NCBI RefSeq assembly: GCF_002205645.1
Contig: NZ_NIOF01000001.1
Location: 1,210,248 to 1,274,247, forward strand
Direction of reading: 5' to 3'
Length of the DNA stretch: 64,000 bases
DNA from: Roseateles aquatilis
GTDB lineage: Bacteria; Pseudomonadota; Gammaproteobacteria; Burkholderiales; Burkholderiaceae_C
Under the pieces are notes generated by a model. The model made no database searches and was not told the DNA's origin. It was given only the letters and a program-made list of their open reading frames with translations. Shown in pieces: positions 37,876 to 47,186 of this stretch (positions are counted from its first letter, which is position 1; each line of letters opens with the position of its first letter). A program made the position numbers and the translations under genes.

Positions 37876-38838
37876 GTGCTGCTCAATACCGTGCTCTTCA
37901 CGGGTAACGCGAACCCGTCCCTCTCCAAGGAAATCGCCACGCATCTGGGCCTCGAGCTCGGCAAGGCCGTGGTCGGTCGATTTTCCGACGGCGAGGTGGC
38001 TGTTGAAATTCAGCAGAACGTCCGCGCCCGCGACGTCTTCGTGGTCCAGCCCACCTGCGCGCCGACCAACGAGAACCTGATGGAACTGCTGGTCATGGTC
38101 GATGCGTTGAAGCGCGCCAGCGCGCGCCGCATCACCGCCGTGATCCCCTACTTCGGATATGCCCGCCAGGACCGCCGCCCGCGTTCGACGCGCGTGCCGA
38201 TCTCGGCCAAGGTCGTGGCCAACCTGCTGGAAACCGTCGGCGTCGAGCGCGTCCTGACGATGGACCTGCACGCGGACCAGATCCAGGGCTTCTTCGACAT
38301 CCCGGTCGACAACATCTACGCCTCGCCGGTGCTGCTGTCGGACCTGAAGGCGCGCAACTACACCGACCTGGTCGTGGTCAGCCCCGACGTCGGCGGCGTG
38401 GTCCGCGCCCGCGCGCTGGCCAAGCAACTGGGTTGCGACCTGGCCATCATCGACAAGCGCCGCCCCGCCGCGAACGTCAGCGAAGTGATGCACGTCATCG
38501 GCGAGATCGACGGCCGCAACTGCGTGATCATGGATGACATGATCGACACCGCCGGCACGCTGGTGAAGGCGGCCGAGGTCCTGAAGGACCGCGGCGCCAA
38601 GAGCGTCTTCGCCTATTGCACGCACCCGATCCTGTCCGGCCCCGCCATCGAGCGCATCGCCGGGTCGCAGCTGGACGAGGTCGTCATCACCAACACGATC
38701 CCGCTGTCGGACGCCGCCAAGGCCTGCGGCAAGATCCGCCAGCTGTCCGTCGCCTTCCTGTTCGCCGAAACCATCCGTCGCATTTCGGACGGCGAGTCGG
38801 TGACTTCCCTCTTCAGCGAACAGAACAACAACTTCTGA
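37876..38838 (+). CDS. prs: Ribose-phosphate pyrophosphokinase (PRPP synthetase)
   Basis: 320 residues from GTG 37876, chosen for the AAGGA site nine bases upstream; upstream in-frame codons run through the tRNA. Motifs: [10 protein letters not shown], the [16 protein letters not shown] loop, [12 protein letters not shown] and the PRPP-binding [14 protein letters not shown]. It makes PRPP from ribose-5-phosphate and ATP for nucleotide, His and Trp synthesis. Confidence 0.96.
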   Translation: MLLNTVLFTGNANPSLSKEIATHLGLELGKAVVGRFSDGEVAVEIQQNVRARDVFVVQPTCAPTNENLMELLVMVDALKRASARRITAVIPYFGYARQDRRPRSTRVPISAKVVANLLETVGVERVLTMDLHADQIQGFFDIPVDNIYASPVLLSDLKARNYTDLVVVSPDVGGVVRARALAKQLGCDLAIIDKRRPAANVSEVMHVIGEIDGRNCVIMDDMIDTAGTLVKAAEVLKDRGAKSVFAYCTHPILSGPAIERIAGSQLDEVVITNTIPLSDAAKACGKIRQLSVAFLFAETIRRISDGESVTSLFSEQNNNF

Positions 38839-38851
38839 TCGCAACCCGTAC

Positions 38852-38879
38852 CGGCCGCTGTTCGCGAGGACAGCGGCCG
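38852..38879 (+). terminator. Hairpin between prs and rplY
   Basis: CGGCCGCTGT and its reverse complement flank an 8-nt loop, 13 bp after the prs stop. No U tract follows, so it may attenuate or protect the prs transcript rather than end it. Confidence 0.45.
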
Positions 38880-38953
38880 ATTCGCGAAGGATCCTGGTCG
38901 CGGGACCTTCAACCGGAGCGCCATGGGGGTGCTCCGTCACTTTGGAGTCAGAT

Positions 38954-39571
38954 ATGAAATTCGTCGCTTTTGAGCGCAAGCTGCAGGGGACCGGAGCGAG
39001 CCGCCGCCTGCGCCACGCCGGCAAGGTGCCTGGCATCGTTTACGGTGCGGGCGAGCCGACCGTGATCGAGCTGGATCACAACGCGCTGTTCCACGCCATG
39101 AAGAAGGAAGCCTTCCACAGCTCCCTGCTGGACATGGAGCTGAACGGTGCCACGACGCAAGTGCTGCTGCGTGATTACCAGATGCACCCGTACAAGCAGC
39201 AAGTGCTGCACGTGGACTTCCAGCGCGTCGACGCCACCACCAAGATCACGAAGAAGGTGCCGCTGCACTTCATCGGTGAAGCCGAATCGCCGGCCGTCAA
39301 GACCGACAAGGGCACCGTCAACCACGTGATCACGCAAGTGGAAATCACCTGCCTGGCGCAACAGCTGCCCGAGTTCATCGAAGTGGACCTGAGCGGTCTG
39401 ACGATGGGCCACTCGGTGCACGTGAACGACCTGAAGGTCGCGCCGCACATCAAGATCGTGACGCACGGCAAGCCGAACCCGGTGGTCGCCACCCCGGTGC
39501 CGGCGGTCGTCGAAGAGATCATCGTCGCGGCCGCTCCGGCCGCCGACGCGGGCAAGAAGAAGAAGAAGTAA
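38954..39571 (+). CDS. rplY: 50S ribosomal protein L25/CTC form
   Basis: 205 residues. The N-terminal L25 domain binds 5S rRNA ([29 protein letters not shown]), and the C-terminal CTC domain has [19 protein letters not shown] Lys-rich tail closes the protein. The GGAG site before ATG 38954 decides the start. It sits between prs and pth as in most betaproteobacteria. Confidence 0.96.
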   Translation: MKFVAFERKLQGTGASRRLRHAGKVPGIVYGAGEPTVIELDHNALFHAMKKEAFHSSLLDMELNGATTQVLLRDYQMHPYKQQVLHVDFQRVDATTKITKKVPLHFIGEAESPAVKTDKGTVNHVITQVEITCLAQQLPEFIEVDLSGLTMGHSVHVNDLKVAPHIKIVTHGKPNPVVATPVPAVVEEIIVAAAPAADAGKKKKK

Positions 39572-39625
39572 TTCTTCCCCTGACGTGGACGCGGGCCTGA
39601 CGAGGTCCCTGTCCATCGCCCCGAA

Positions 39626-39650
39626 GAAGGCCCCGCTCAGCGGGGCCTTC
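39626..39650 (+). terminator. Rho-independent-type terminator after rplY
   Basis: GAAGGCCCCGC pairs over 11 bp with its exact complement across a TCA loop, followed by TGCTTTCC. It lies 55 bp after the rplY stop and before pth. Confidence 0.8.
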
Positions 39651-39683
39651 TGCTTTCCGCACCGCCACTGATAATCCCGCCCC

Positions 39684-40451
39684 ATGATTCGTCTCTTTGT
39701 CGGCCTGGGCAATCCCGGCCCGGAATACGAGGACACCCGCCACAACGCCGGGTTCTGGTGGATAGACGCGCTGGCGCGCGGCCTGAAGGCCACGCCGCAG
39801 CTGGACGTGAAGTACCACGGCCTGGTGGCGCGGGTGAACGACGCGCCCGGCGCGGCCGGTCCGATCTGGCTGCTGCAGCCGATGACCTACATGAATCTCT
39901 CGGGCAAGTCGGTGGCGGCGCTGGCGCGCTTCTTCAAGATCGCGCCCGAGGAGATCCTCGCCATCCACGACGAGCTGGAGCTGGCCCCCGGCGAGCTCAA
40001 GCTCAAGCAGGGCGGCGGCAACGCCGGCCACAACGGGCTCAAGGACATGCAAGCCCAGCTCGGCAGCGGCAACTTCTGGCGCCTGCGCCTGGGCATCGGC
40101 CATCCCGGCCACCGGGACGAGGTCGCCGGTTACGTGTTGCGCAAGCCGCCGCTGGCCGAGCGCCAGGCGGTCGAGGACTGCATCGGCAAGTCGCTGGAGT
40201 CCTTCAAGCTGATGGCCGGCGGCGACATGCCCAAGGCGGTCGCCCAACTGCACGCCAAGCCCCCACGTCCCAAGCCGCCGCGCCCCGCGCACCTGCCTCC
40301 GGCAGGCGAGCGCCCGCGCGACAAGCCGGCGGGCACCGGTGTGGCGCCCCTCCCCGCCTCGACCGCTCCGGCCACCGCCCCCGTGGCGGCATCGCCCGCC
40401 CCGGCCGCGACGCCGCCCGGCACCGAACCCCCTCCCCCCACCGGAGCCTGA
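39684..40451 (+). CDS. pth: Peptidyl-tRNA hydrolase with proline-rich tail
   Basis: 255 residues. Motifs: [20 protein letters not shown] (catalytic His20), [13 protein letters not shown] and [27 protein letters not shown]. It frees tRNA from stalled peptidyl-tRNA. The conserved enzyme ends near residue 193; the remaining 60 residues are a Pro/Ala-rich, Lys-containing tail not found in the usual enzyme. Confidence 0.95.
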   Translation: MIRLFVGLGNPGPEYEDTRHNAGFWWIDALARGLKATPQLDVKYHGLVARVNDAPGAAGPIWLLQPMTYMNLSGKSVAALARFFKIAPEEILAIHDELELAPGELKLKQGGGNAGHNGLKDMQAQLGSGNFWRLRLGIGHPGHRDEVAGYVLRKPPLAERQAVEDCIGKSLESFKLMAGGDMPKAVAQLHAKPPRPKPPRPAHLPPAGERPRDKPAGTGVAPLPASTAPATAPVAASPAPAATPPGTEPPPPTGA

Positions 40452-40452
40452 C

Positions 40453-41034
40453 ATGGCCCTGCGCACCGCACCGATCCTGACGACAGCTGTTCTGGTCTTC
40501 TTGCTCGGCGCGGGGAACGCGCGGGCGCAGGCTCAGCCGCCTCGGGAGATCCCGCCGGCCGCATCGCCCGCGGCCTCGGCCGGTCCCGCACCCTCGGCGC
40601 GCGCCGCCTCCGCGGTCCGATCGCAGATCAAGCCGGAGCCCGACGCGGTCTATCACCGCTGCGGCCCCCAGGGTCAGGACTTGCGCGACACGCCCTGCCC
40701 GGACGGTCTCGGCGGCGGCGCGGCCCCCTTGCCGAAGGACCGGGTCGATCCCAAAGAGGCCGCCGCGGCGCGCCAGCGCGTCGCCGCCGAATCGCGCGAC
40801 ACCGCCGCCAGGCGACGCGAGCGCGAACGGCTCGCCTCGGCCGCGCCACCCGGCGCCGCCGGCATCCGCGGCACGGCGGGCACCGCCCCCTCGGCGCAGG
40901 TGCCCAAGCCCACCGATCCGAAGAAGCGCAAGCCCAAGGACCCCAAGCAGCCGCCCGACAAGAAGCCCAAGGTGCCCAAGCCGCCGAAGCTGCCGCCGAC
41001 GCCCGTCACCGAGGACGGCACGCCTCGCCGCTAG
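40453..41034 (+). CDS. Exported DUF4124-like protein with basic proline-rich tail
   Basis: 193 residues. A signal peptide (1-25, ARAQ), then a short cysteine module VYHRCGPQGQDLRDTPCPDG (residues 56-76) of the DUF4124 type, then an Arg/Ala helix and a Lys/Pro tail (KKRKPKDPKQPPDKKPKVPK-like). It starts one base after the pth stop, so it is probably co-transcribed with pth. Function unknown. Confidence 0.7.
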   Translation: MALRTAPILTTAVLVFLLGAGNARAQAQPPREIPPAASPAASAGPAPSARAASAVRSQIKPEPDAVYHRCGPQGQDLRDTPCPDGLGGGAAPLPKDRVDPKEAAAARQRVAAESRDTAARRRERERLASAAPPGAAGIRGTAGTAPSAQVPKPTDPKKRKPKDPKQPPDKKPKVPKPPKLPPTPVTEDGTPRR

Positions 41035-41045
41035 AATGCGCGCCG

Positions 41046-41326
41046 TTGGTGCTCGTGCAGGCATTGCGCCTGTGCAGTTAAACGGGAATCAGGGAGTCGG
41101 CGTCTCATCGGGACGCTTGCCAACCTGAGCTGTCCCCGCAACGGTAAGTGGCCGCCGGCCGCGCGCTCCGGATCCTGAGCCTCAGGACCTCCCGATCGCC
41201 GCCGGCACTGCCTGTCCCCATGTCCACTGGATACGGGGAAGGTCCGCGTGACTCCCGCGAGTCGAGCAGACCTTCCCCATACTGGGAAGGACGCGGGCAG
41301 CGTGCCATCAGCCCGGATACCGGCCA
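41046..41326 (+). promoter_or_regulatory. Cobalamin (AdoCbl) riboswitch upstream of btuB
   Basis: The conserved elements occur in order: GTTAAACGGGAATCAGGGAG, the B12 box GAGCTGTCCCCGCAACGGTA (41126-41145), CCACTGG with GGGAAGG, and the 3' closing AGCCCGGATACCGGCC (41310-41325). It lies 130 bp before btuB and should shut down the cobalamin operon when B12 is plentiful. A peripheral arm (about 41232-41300) carries an extra GGGGAAGGTC/GACCTTCCCC stem and a second GGGAAGG copy. Confidence 0.95.
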
Positions 41327-41454
41327 ACAGGTGGCGCGCCCAGCGCGATCCGTGCGACGTCCCCGCGACGATCCGCGGACGCAGCCGGACGTGCCGTTTC
41401 TCAGGCGCCCTGCGGGAGAGCTGGCGCCTGACCCTGTCGTTGGTCCCCTTGCTC

Positions 41455-43362
41455 ATGATCCCGTTTGCCTCGCGCGCCCGGCTTTGCGCCCGCACGCTGC
41501 TCGTCTTCACCCCGATGGCGCTGGCCTCGGCCGCCTGCACCTCGGCGTTTGCCCAGTCGGCGCCCGCCTCCACCGCTTCCGCCAACAAGCTCGACGACGT
41601 CACCGTCACCGGCACGCGCAGCCCGATGCGGCTGTCCGACGTCGTCGGCGACCTGACCGTCATCAACCGCGACGCCATCGAGCGCCAGGGCTTCGGCAAC
41701 ATCGCCACCCTGCTGCGCAACGTCGCCGGCCTCCAGCTGGTGAGCAACGGCGGCCCGGGCAACTCGACCTCGGTCTACGTGCGCGGCGCCGAAACCCGCC
41801 ACACCGTCGTGCTGATCGACGGCGTGCGCGTGGACAGCCAGTCCACCGGCGGCGCCGGCTGGCAGAACCTGCCGATCGCGCAGATCGACCGCATCGAAGT
41901 GCTCAAGGGCCCGGCCAGCGCGCTGTACGGCTCCGACGCGATCGGCGGCGTGGTACAGATCTTCACCCGCAAGGGCAGCGGCCGCACGCAACTGGACCTC
42001 GGCCTGGGCGCCGGCAATCTCGGCCAGGTCAAGGCCGACGCCAGCATCAGCGGCGGCACCGCCGTCTTCGACTACGCCGCCTCGCTGGGCGTGGACCGCG
42101 GCACCGGCTTCAACGTCTTCACCAACACCAAGAGCGCCTCGTACAACGACGACAAGGACGATTGGCGCAACTACAGCGCCAGCCTGCGCCTGGGCGGCCG
42201 CGTCGCCGAGGGCCAGCGCCTGGAGTTCGTCGGCCTCAAGAGCCGCAGCAACGCCGGTTATGACGCCGGCAAGAACGCCGACGACCGCGGCATCTCCGAG
42301 ACCGAGGCCGCCAAGCTGAGCCTGAACTCGGCCTGGTCCTCCGCCCTGTCGACGCAGCTCAGCGCCGGCCAGGCCGAGGAGAGCTACGAGACCAAGCCCA
42401 GCTCGCCCTACCTGACCAAGACCCGCATCCGCAGCCTGTCGCTGCAGGGCTTCTACAAGCTCGACGAGCACCACCAGATCAACGGCCTGCTGGAAAAACG
42501 CGACGACCACCTGGTCAACTCCAGCCTGATCACCGACGGCAAGGCGTCCCGCGACGAAAAGGCCCTGGGCCTGAGCTACCTGGGCAGCTTCGGCGCCTTC
42601 AGCGTACAGGCGCACGGCCGCCACGACGACGACAGCGAGTTCGGCCGCGTCAACACCGGCAGCCTGTCCGCCGGCTACAAGATCGGCGGCGGCTGGCGCG
42701 TCACCGCGTCGTCGGGCAACGCCTTCCGCGCGCCGACGCTGTTCCAGATCGGCAGCGTCAACGGCCCCAATCTGAGCCTGCCGGGGGTCGAGGCGCTGCG
42801 TCCCGAGCGCGCCCACAACAAGGAAGCCGGGCTGGCCTGGGCCCAAGGCGGGTACGACTTCGCCGTCACGACCTTCCACAACCGCATCAACGACCTGATC
42901 GTCTACGGCGCGGCCGGCACCTGCCGCTCGACGGCCGGCTGCTACGGCAACGTTGCGCGCGCCCTGCTCAAGGGCACGACGGTCAAGGGCGGGGCGCAGC
43001 TCGGCCCGGTCAACCTCAGCGGCACGGTCGACTTCCTCGATCCGACCGACGCCTCCACCGGCAAGCTGCTGGCGCGTCGCGCCAAGCGCTTCGGCACCGT
43101 GCGCGCCGAAACGGCGGTGAAGGACTGGACGCTGGGCGCGACCGTCGTGGGCTCCGGCCAGCGCTGGGACAACGCGGCCAACACCACGCGCCTGGCCGGC
43201 TACGGCCTGCTGAACCTGGACGCGCAGTACGCGGTGGCGAAGGACTGGCGCCTGCAGCTGAACGTGGACAACGCCTTCAACCGCAGCTACCAGACGGCCA
43301 ACTTCTACGCGCAGGCGCCGCGCACCTGGTTCGTCATGCTGCGCTACGCGCCGTCGCTGTAA
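41455..43362 (+). CDS. btuB: TonB-dependent vitamin B12 receptor BtuB
   Basis: 635 residues from ATG 41455. Signal peptide to about residue 36 (SAFAQ), a TonB-box-like region DDVTVTGTRSP, the plug (NIATLLRNVAGLQL, SVYVRGAETRHTVVLIDGVRVD, IDRIEVLKGPASALYGSDAIGGVVQIFT) and a 22-strand barrel ending in a C-terminal aromatic-rich strand. It imports corrinoids across the outer membrane. The riboswitch upstream supports the assignment. Confidence 0.95.
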   Translation: MIPFASRARLCARTLLVFTPMALASAACTSAFAQSAPASTASANKLDDVTVTGTRSPMRLSDVVGDLTVINRDAIERQGFGNIATLLRNVAGLQLVSNGGPGNSTSVYVRGAETRHTVVLIDGVRVDSQSTGGAGWQNLPIAQIDRIEVLKGPASALYGSDAIGGVVQIFTRKGSGRTQLDLGLGAGNLGQVKADASISGGTAVFDYAASLGVDRGTGFNVFTNTKSASYNDDKDDWRNYSASLRLGGRVAEGQRLEFVGLKSRSNAGYDAGKNADDRGISETEAAKLSLNSAWSSALSTQLSAGQAEESYETKPSSPYLTKTRIRSLSLQGFYKLDEHHQINGLLEKRDDHLVNSSLITDGKASRDEKALGLSYLGSFGAFSVQAHGRHDDDSEFGRVNTGSLSAGYKIGGGWRVTASSGNAFRAPTLFQIGSVNGPNLSLPGVEALRPERAHNKEAGLAWAQGGYDFAVTTFHNRINDLIVYGAAGTCRSTAGCYGNVARALLKGTTVKGGAQLGPVNLSGTVDFLDPTDASTGKLLARRAKRFGTVRAETAVKDWTLGATVVGSGQRWDNAANTTRLAGYGLLNLDAQYAVAKDWRLQLNVDNAFNRSYQTANFYAQAPRTWFVMLRYAPSL

Positions 43363-43416
43363 GGTCACGGCTTCAGCGCCTCGCGCCCGTCCTCGATGCC
43401 TCTCCCGGAGAACCGC

Positions 43417-44055
43417 ATGCCCGCACATCAGCTCATCGTCGGCGGTCAGCGCAGTGGCAAGTCCCGCCACGCGGAACGCCTCGCCCTGCGCTGGACGGCC
43501 ACGGCGGGCCACCGGGCGACAGTCGTCGCCACGGCCGAGGCGCATGACGACGAGATGCGCGAGCGCATCGCCCGCCACCGCGCCGACCGGCCCGCCGGCT
43601 TCGACACGGTGGAGGCGCCGCTGCGGCTGTGCGAGGCGCTGCGCGCGCACGCCTCGCCGCGGCGCCTGCTGGTGGTGGACTGCCTGACGCTGTGGCTGAC
43701 CAACTGGCTGATGCCGATGAGCGGCGCTCCGCGCCTGGAGGACTGGCGCGCCGAATGCGCCGACCTGCAGCGGCTGCTGCCGACGCTGTCGGGCCCGGTG
43801 GTCTTCGTGTCCAACGAGGTCGGCTGGGGCGTGATGCCGATGGGGCGCGAGGTGCGGGCCTATGTCGACGAGCTCGGCCGGCTCAACCAGCTCGTCGCGC
43901 GCCAGTGCGCCGAGCTCACGCTGATGGTGGCCGGGCAACCGTGGACGCGGCCCGTCGAGCCGCTCGATCCCCTGGTGGACACCGGCGCCGACACGCCCCC
44001 GCATGAGAACAACACGACGGCCCACGCGGCCGCCGACACGGAGAACGACGCATGA
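43417..44055 (+). CDS. cobU: Adenosylcobinamide kinase / adenosylcobinamide-phosphate guanylyltransferase
   Basis: 212 residues from ATG 43417 (CGGAG site). P-loop GGQRSGKSRHAE at residues 8-19, the RxxRP-like GTP region, LLVVDCLTLWLTNWL and VSNEVGWGVMP are CobU/CobP hallmarks. It phosphorylates adenosylcobinamide and attaches GMP, the entry point of salvage and the penultimate stage of synthesis. It overlaps btuF by 4 bases. Confidence 0.95.
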   Translation: MPAHQLIVGGQRSGKSRHAERLALRWTATAGHRATVVATAEAHDDEMRERIARHRADRPAGFDTVEAPLRLCEALRAHASPRRLLVVDCLTLWLTNWLMPMSGAPRLEDWRAECADLQRLLPTLSGPVVFVSNEVGWGVMPMGREVRAYVDELGRLNQLVARQCAELTLMVAGQPWTRPVEPLDPLVDTGADTPPHENNTTAHAAADTENDA

Positions 44056-45116
44056 CGCCGACGCCACACCCGCAAGGTCCGCACGCCCCGCTGCAAGAAG
44101 CCCTGCGACACGCTCCGCGACAGCCCCTGCCGCCGGGCCCGCATGAGCATCCGCGGGCGCGCCGGCGGCAAGGCCCGGGCTTGTCCCTGCGCAGGGGCCT
44201 GCGACAAGGCCTCGCCCTGTGGGCTGCCGCGCTGCTGAGCGGCCTGGCCGTCGCCGCGCCGATCACGCTGAAGGACGACCGCGGCCACACGGTCACGCTG
44301 CCCGACACGCCCCGGCGCATCGTCAGCCTGCTGCCGTCGCTGACCGAGACCGTGTGCGAGCTGGGCGACTGCGCCAAGGTCGTCGGCGTGGACCGTTTCT
44401 CCAACTACCCGGCGCGCGTGCAATCGCTGCCCAAGCTCGGCGGCCTGGACGACACCAGCATCGAATCGCTGGTCGCGCTCAAGCCCGACGTGGTGCTGCT
44501 GGGCGTCTCGGCGCGCGTGATCGACCGGCTCGAAGGCCTGGGCCTCAAGGTCGTCGCGCTGGAGCCCAAGAGCATGACCGACGTGCAGCGCGTGCTGGGC
44601 AAGGTCGGCCAGATCCTGGGCAGGGACGACGACGCGCGGCGCCTGTGGAACCGCATCGACGGCCACATCGCGCAAAGCGCCGCCACGCTGCCGCCCGGCG
44701 CTCGCGGCCTGTCCGTCTATTACGAAGTCGACGCCGGCCCTTACGGCGCCGGCACCGTCTCCTTCATCGGCGAGATCCTGGCGCGCCTGGGCGCCCGGAA
44801 CATCATCCCCGCCGAGCTGGGTCCCTTCCCCAAGCTCAACCCTGAATTCATCGTCCGCGCCGACCCGCAGGTGATCATGGTCGGCCAGCGCAACGCGCCG
44901 GGCCTGCCGCAGCGGCCGGGCTGGCAATCGATCCGCGCGGTCAAGAACCAGCGCCTGTGCGTCTGGGTGCCGGCCGAGTCCGACGTCCTGGTGCGCCCCG
45001 GCCCACGCATGTCCGAGGCCGCCGCGCTGATGGCGCGCTGCCTGCGCGACGCCGCCGCCGGCCCGATCGCCTGGCCCACCGCGGCTTTCGTCGCGCCTCC
45101 TGGAGGCATGCGCTGA
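44052..45116 (+). CDS. btuF: Periplasmic vitamin B12-binding protein BtuF
   Basis: 354 residues. An Arg/Pro-rich N-terminal stretch of about 45 residues precedes a signal-type hydrophobic segment (LALWAAALLSGLAVAA, about 56-71), so the true start may be internal. The helical-backbone binding fold follows: RIVSLLPSLTETVCELG, VGVDRFSNYP and LGGLDDTSIESLVALKPDVVL. It hands corrinoids to BtuCD. Its stop overlaps btuC (TGATG). Confidence 0.88.
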   Translation: MTPTPHPQGPHAPLQEALRHAPRQPLPPGPHEHPRARRRQGPGLSLRRGLRQGLALWAAALLSGLAVAAPITLKDDRGHTVTLPDTPRRIVSLLPSLTETVCELGDCAKVVGVDRFSNYPARVQSLPKLGGLDDTSIESLVALKPDVVLLGVSARVIDRLEGLGLKVVALEPKSMTDVQRVLGKVGQILGRDDDARRLWNRIDGHIAQSAATLPPGARGLSVYYEVDAGPYGAGTVSFIGEILARLGARNIIPAELGPFPKLNPEFIVRADPQVIMVGQRNAPGLPQRPGWQSIRAVKNQRLCVWVPAESDVLVRPGPRMSEAAALMARCLRDAAAGPIAWPTAAFVAPPGGMR

Positions 45117-46243
45117 TGACGCGATCGACGGCGCCGGACCCACTGCCTCAACGGCCGGGGCAACCCGACGTGCCACCGCTGCCGGCGATGCCGCGCGTTC
45201 CTGGCCCTGCGGATGCCCCCGCGCCGGCGATGGCGGTCGGACGCTCGATGACCGCGCGCACGGCCGCGCAGTTGACCGCGCTGCTGCTACTCGGCGCGGT
45301 GCTGCTCGCGCTGGGCCTGGCCATCGGCAGCCTGGGCTGGAGCCCCTGGACCGACAGCGACGAGACGATGCGCCTGATCCTGTGGGACATCCGCGCGCCG
45401 CGCTCGATCGGCGCATGGCTGGCCGGCGCGTTGCTGGCGCTGGCCGGGGCGATCGCGCAGGGCTTGTTCCGCAATCCGCTGGCGGACCCCTACCTGCTGG
45501 GCTGCTCGGCCGGCGCCTCGCTGGGCGTGGCGGCGTTGCTGTTCGTGATGGGCGTCTCGCCCGCCGCGGCGGCGCTGGCGCTGCGTGTCGGCATGACCGG
45601 CGCGGCCTTCGCCGGCGCAGTGGGCGCGGTGCTCCTGACGCTGATGCTGGCGCGCGGCGTCACGCAGAGCCTGCGGCTGCTGCTGGCCGGCGTGGTCGTG
45701 GGCGTGGTGCTGGGCTCGGGCTCGGCGCTGCTGACGCTGATGAACCCCGACATCCTGCGCGCCATGCAGGCCTTCATGCTGGGCAGCACCGGCTTCGTCG
45801 GCTGGAGCGCGGTGCAGGTCATGGCCGGCGCGATGGTCGCGTGCCTGCTGGTGGCGCTGGGCTGCAGCCGCACGCTGGACGCGCTGACGCTGGGCGAGGA
45901 CACGGCGCGCTCGCTGGGTCAGCGCCTGACGCTGATCCGCCTGCTGCTGATCGCCGCCCTGTCGCTGGCCACCGGCGCGGCGGTCGCGCAATGCGGCCTG
46001 ATCGCCTTCGTCGGCCTGGTCGCGCCGCACCTGGTGCGCAGCTGGGGTCCGACCACGCACGGCGCGCTGCTGCTGCTGTCGCCGCTGACCGGCGGCGCGT
46101 TGCTGCTGGCCGCCGACATCGCCGCGCGCTGGGTCATCGCGCCGCAGGAGCTGCCGGTGGGCATCATCACCGCGCTGCTGGGCGGCACCTACCTGCTGTG
46201 GCTGATGCACCGGCGCGGGTCGACGCTGGGAGGCTCGCGATGA
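45116..46243 (+). CDS. btuC: Vitamin B12 ABC importer permease BtuC
   Basis: 375 residues of the FecCD/BtuC family with about ten membrane helices after a Pro-rich cytoplasmic N-terminus of about 50 residues. Family motifs: RAPRSIGAWLAGALLALAGAIAQ, NPLADPYLLGCSAGASLG and LIAFVGLVAPHLVR. It pairs with BtuD; the btuF, btuC and btuD genes overlap in series. Confidence 0.94.
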   Translation: MTRSTAPDPLPQRPGQPDVPPLPAMPRVPGPADAPAPAMAVGRSMTARTAAQLTALLLLGAVLLALGLAIGSLGWSPWTDSDETMRLILWDIRAPRSIGAWLAGALLALAGAIAQGLFRNPLADPYLLGCSAGASLGVAALLFVMGVSPAAAALALRVGMTGAAFAGAVGAVLLTLMLARGVTQSLRLLLAGVVVGVVLGSGSALLTLMNPDILRAMQAFMLGSTGFVGWSAVQVMAGAMVACLLVALGCSRTLDALTLGEDTARSLGQRLTLIRLLLIAALSLATGAAVAQCGLIAFVGLVAPHLVRSWGPTTHGALLLLSPLTGGALLLAADIAARWVIAPQELPVGIITALLGGTYLLWLMHRRGSTLGGSR

Positions 46244-47070
46244 ACGACGCCGCCCGCTTCCCCACCGCACGCGAGACCCCTGTCGCCGCGAGCGACACGG
46301 CGACGACCCGCGCGCCGTCCCTGCGCATCGACCTGCGCTCGCTCTCTCTGTCCGGGCACCGGGTGCTGCAGCCGCTGACGCTGGCACCGGCCCCGCGCGC
46401 CTGGACGGCGATCGTCGGCCCGAACGGCGCCGGCAAGTCCACCCTGCTGCGCGCCATCACCGGCCTGCTCCCCTTCGACGGCACGCTGACGCTGGACGGC
46501 CGGCCGTGGACCGCCTGGCCGGCCAAGGAACGCGCGCGCCACGTCGCCTGGCTGGGCCAGAACGAATCGGCGGCGGAGGATCTGACGGCCTTCGACGTCG
46601 CGATGCTGGGCCGCTTGCCGCATCAACCGTGGCTGGCACCGGCCAGCGCGGCCGATCACGCGGCGGTGCGCCGCGCGATGTCGCAGACGCAAAGCTGGGA
46701 CTGGCGCGATCGGCCGCTGGGCAGCCTGTCCGGCGGCGAGCGCCAGCGCGTGCTGCTGGCGCGGGCGCTGGCGGTGCAGTCCGGCGTGCTGCTGATGGAC
46801 GAGCCGCTGGCCCATCTGGATCCGCCGCACCAGAGCGACTGGGTGCACATCGTCCGCGAACGCGTGACGCAGGGCGCCGCCGTCGTCAGCGTGCTGCATG
46901 AGTTGAACGTCGCGCTGCAGGCCGACACGCTGGTCGTGATGGATGCAGGCCGCATCGTCCACGAGGGGCCACCGCACGCCCCGGCGACACATGCCGCGCT
47001 GCAACGCGTCTTCCATGAACGGCTGCTGATCCTGCAGGTGCAGGGTCGGTGGATCGCGCTCAACGCCTGA
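46240..47070 (+). CDS. btuD: Vitamin B12 ABC importer ATPase BtuD
   Basis: 276 residues. Walker A GPNGAGKST (about 60), Q-loop LGQNE, signature LSGGERQRVLLARAL, Walker B VLLMDEPLAHLD and switch His in VLHELN. It powers corrinoid uptake. It overlaps btuC by 4 bases and is followed by a 116-bp gap containing a hexanucleotide repeat. Confidence 0.95.
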   Translation: MNDAARFPTARETPVAASDTATTRAPSLRIDLRSLSLSGHRVLQPLTLAPAPRAWTAIVGPNGAGKSTLLRAITGLLPFDGTLTLDGRPWTAWPAKERARHVAWLGQNESAAEDLTAFDVAMLGRLPHQPWLAPASAADHAAVRRAMSQTQSWDWRDRPLGSLSGGERQRVLLARALAVQSGVLLMDEPLAHLDPPHQSDWVHIVRERVTQGAAVVSVLHELNVALQADTLVVMDAGRIVHEGPPHAPATHAALQRVFHERLLILQVQGRWIALNA

Positions 47071-47131
47071 CCCCGGCTCCAAGACCGCCCCTCGCTCCCG
47101 CCCGCCCCGCCCCGACACGCCCGCTTCCGAT

Positions 47132-47161
47132 TTCGACTTCGACTTCGACTTCGACTTCGAC
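47132..47161. repeat. Five TTCGAC hexanucleotide repeats before cobB
   Basis: Five perfect copies of TTCGAC (starts 47132, 47138, 47144, 47150, 47156), ending 25 bp before the cobB ATG. Simple repeats in this position can change copy number by slippage and alter leader spacing. No effect can be shown from one sequence. Confidence 0.85.
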
Positions 47162-47186
47162 CCGCCCTTACCCCGGACACCCGACG

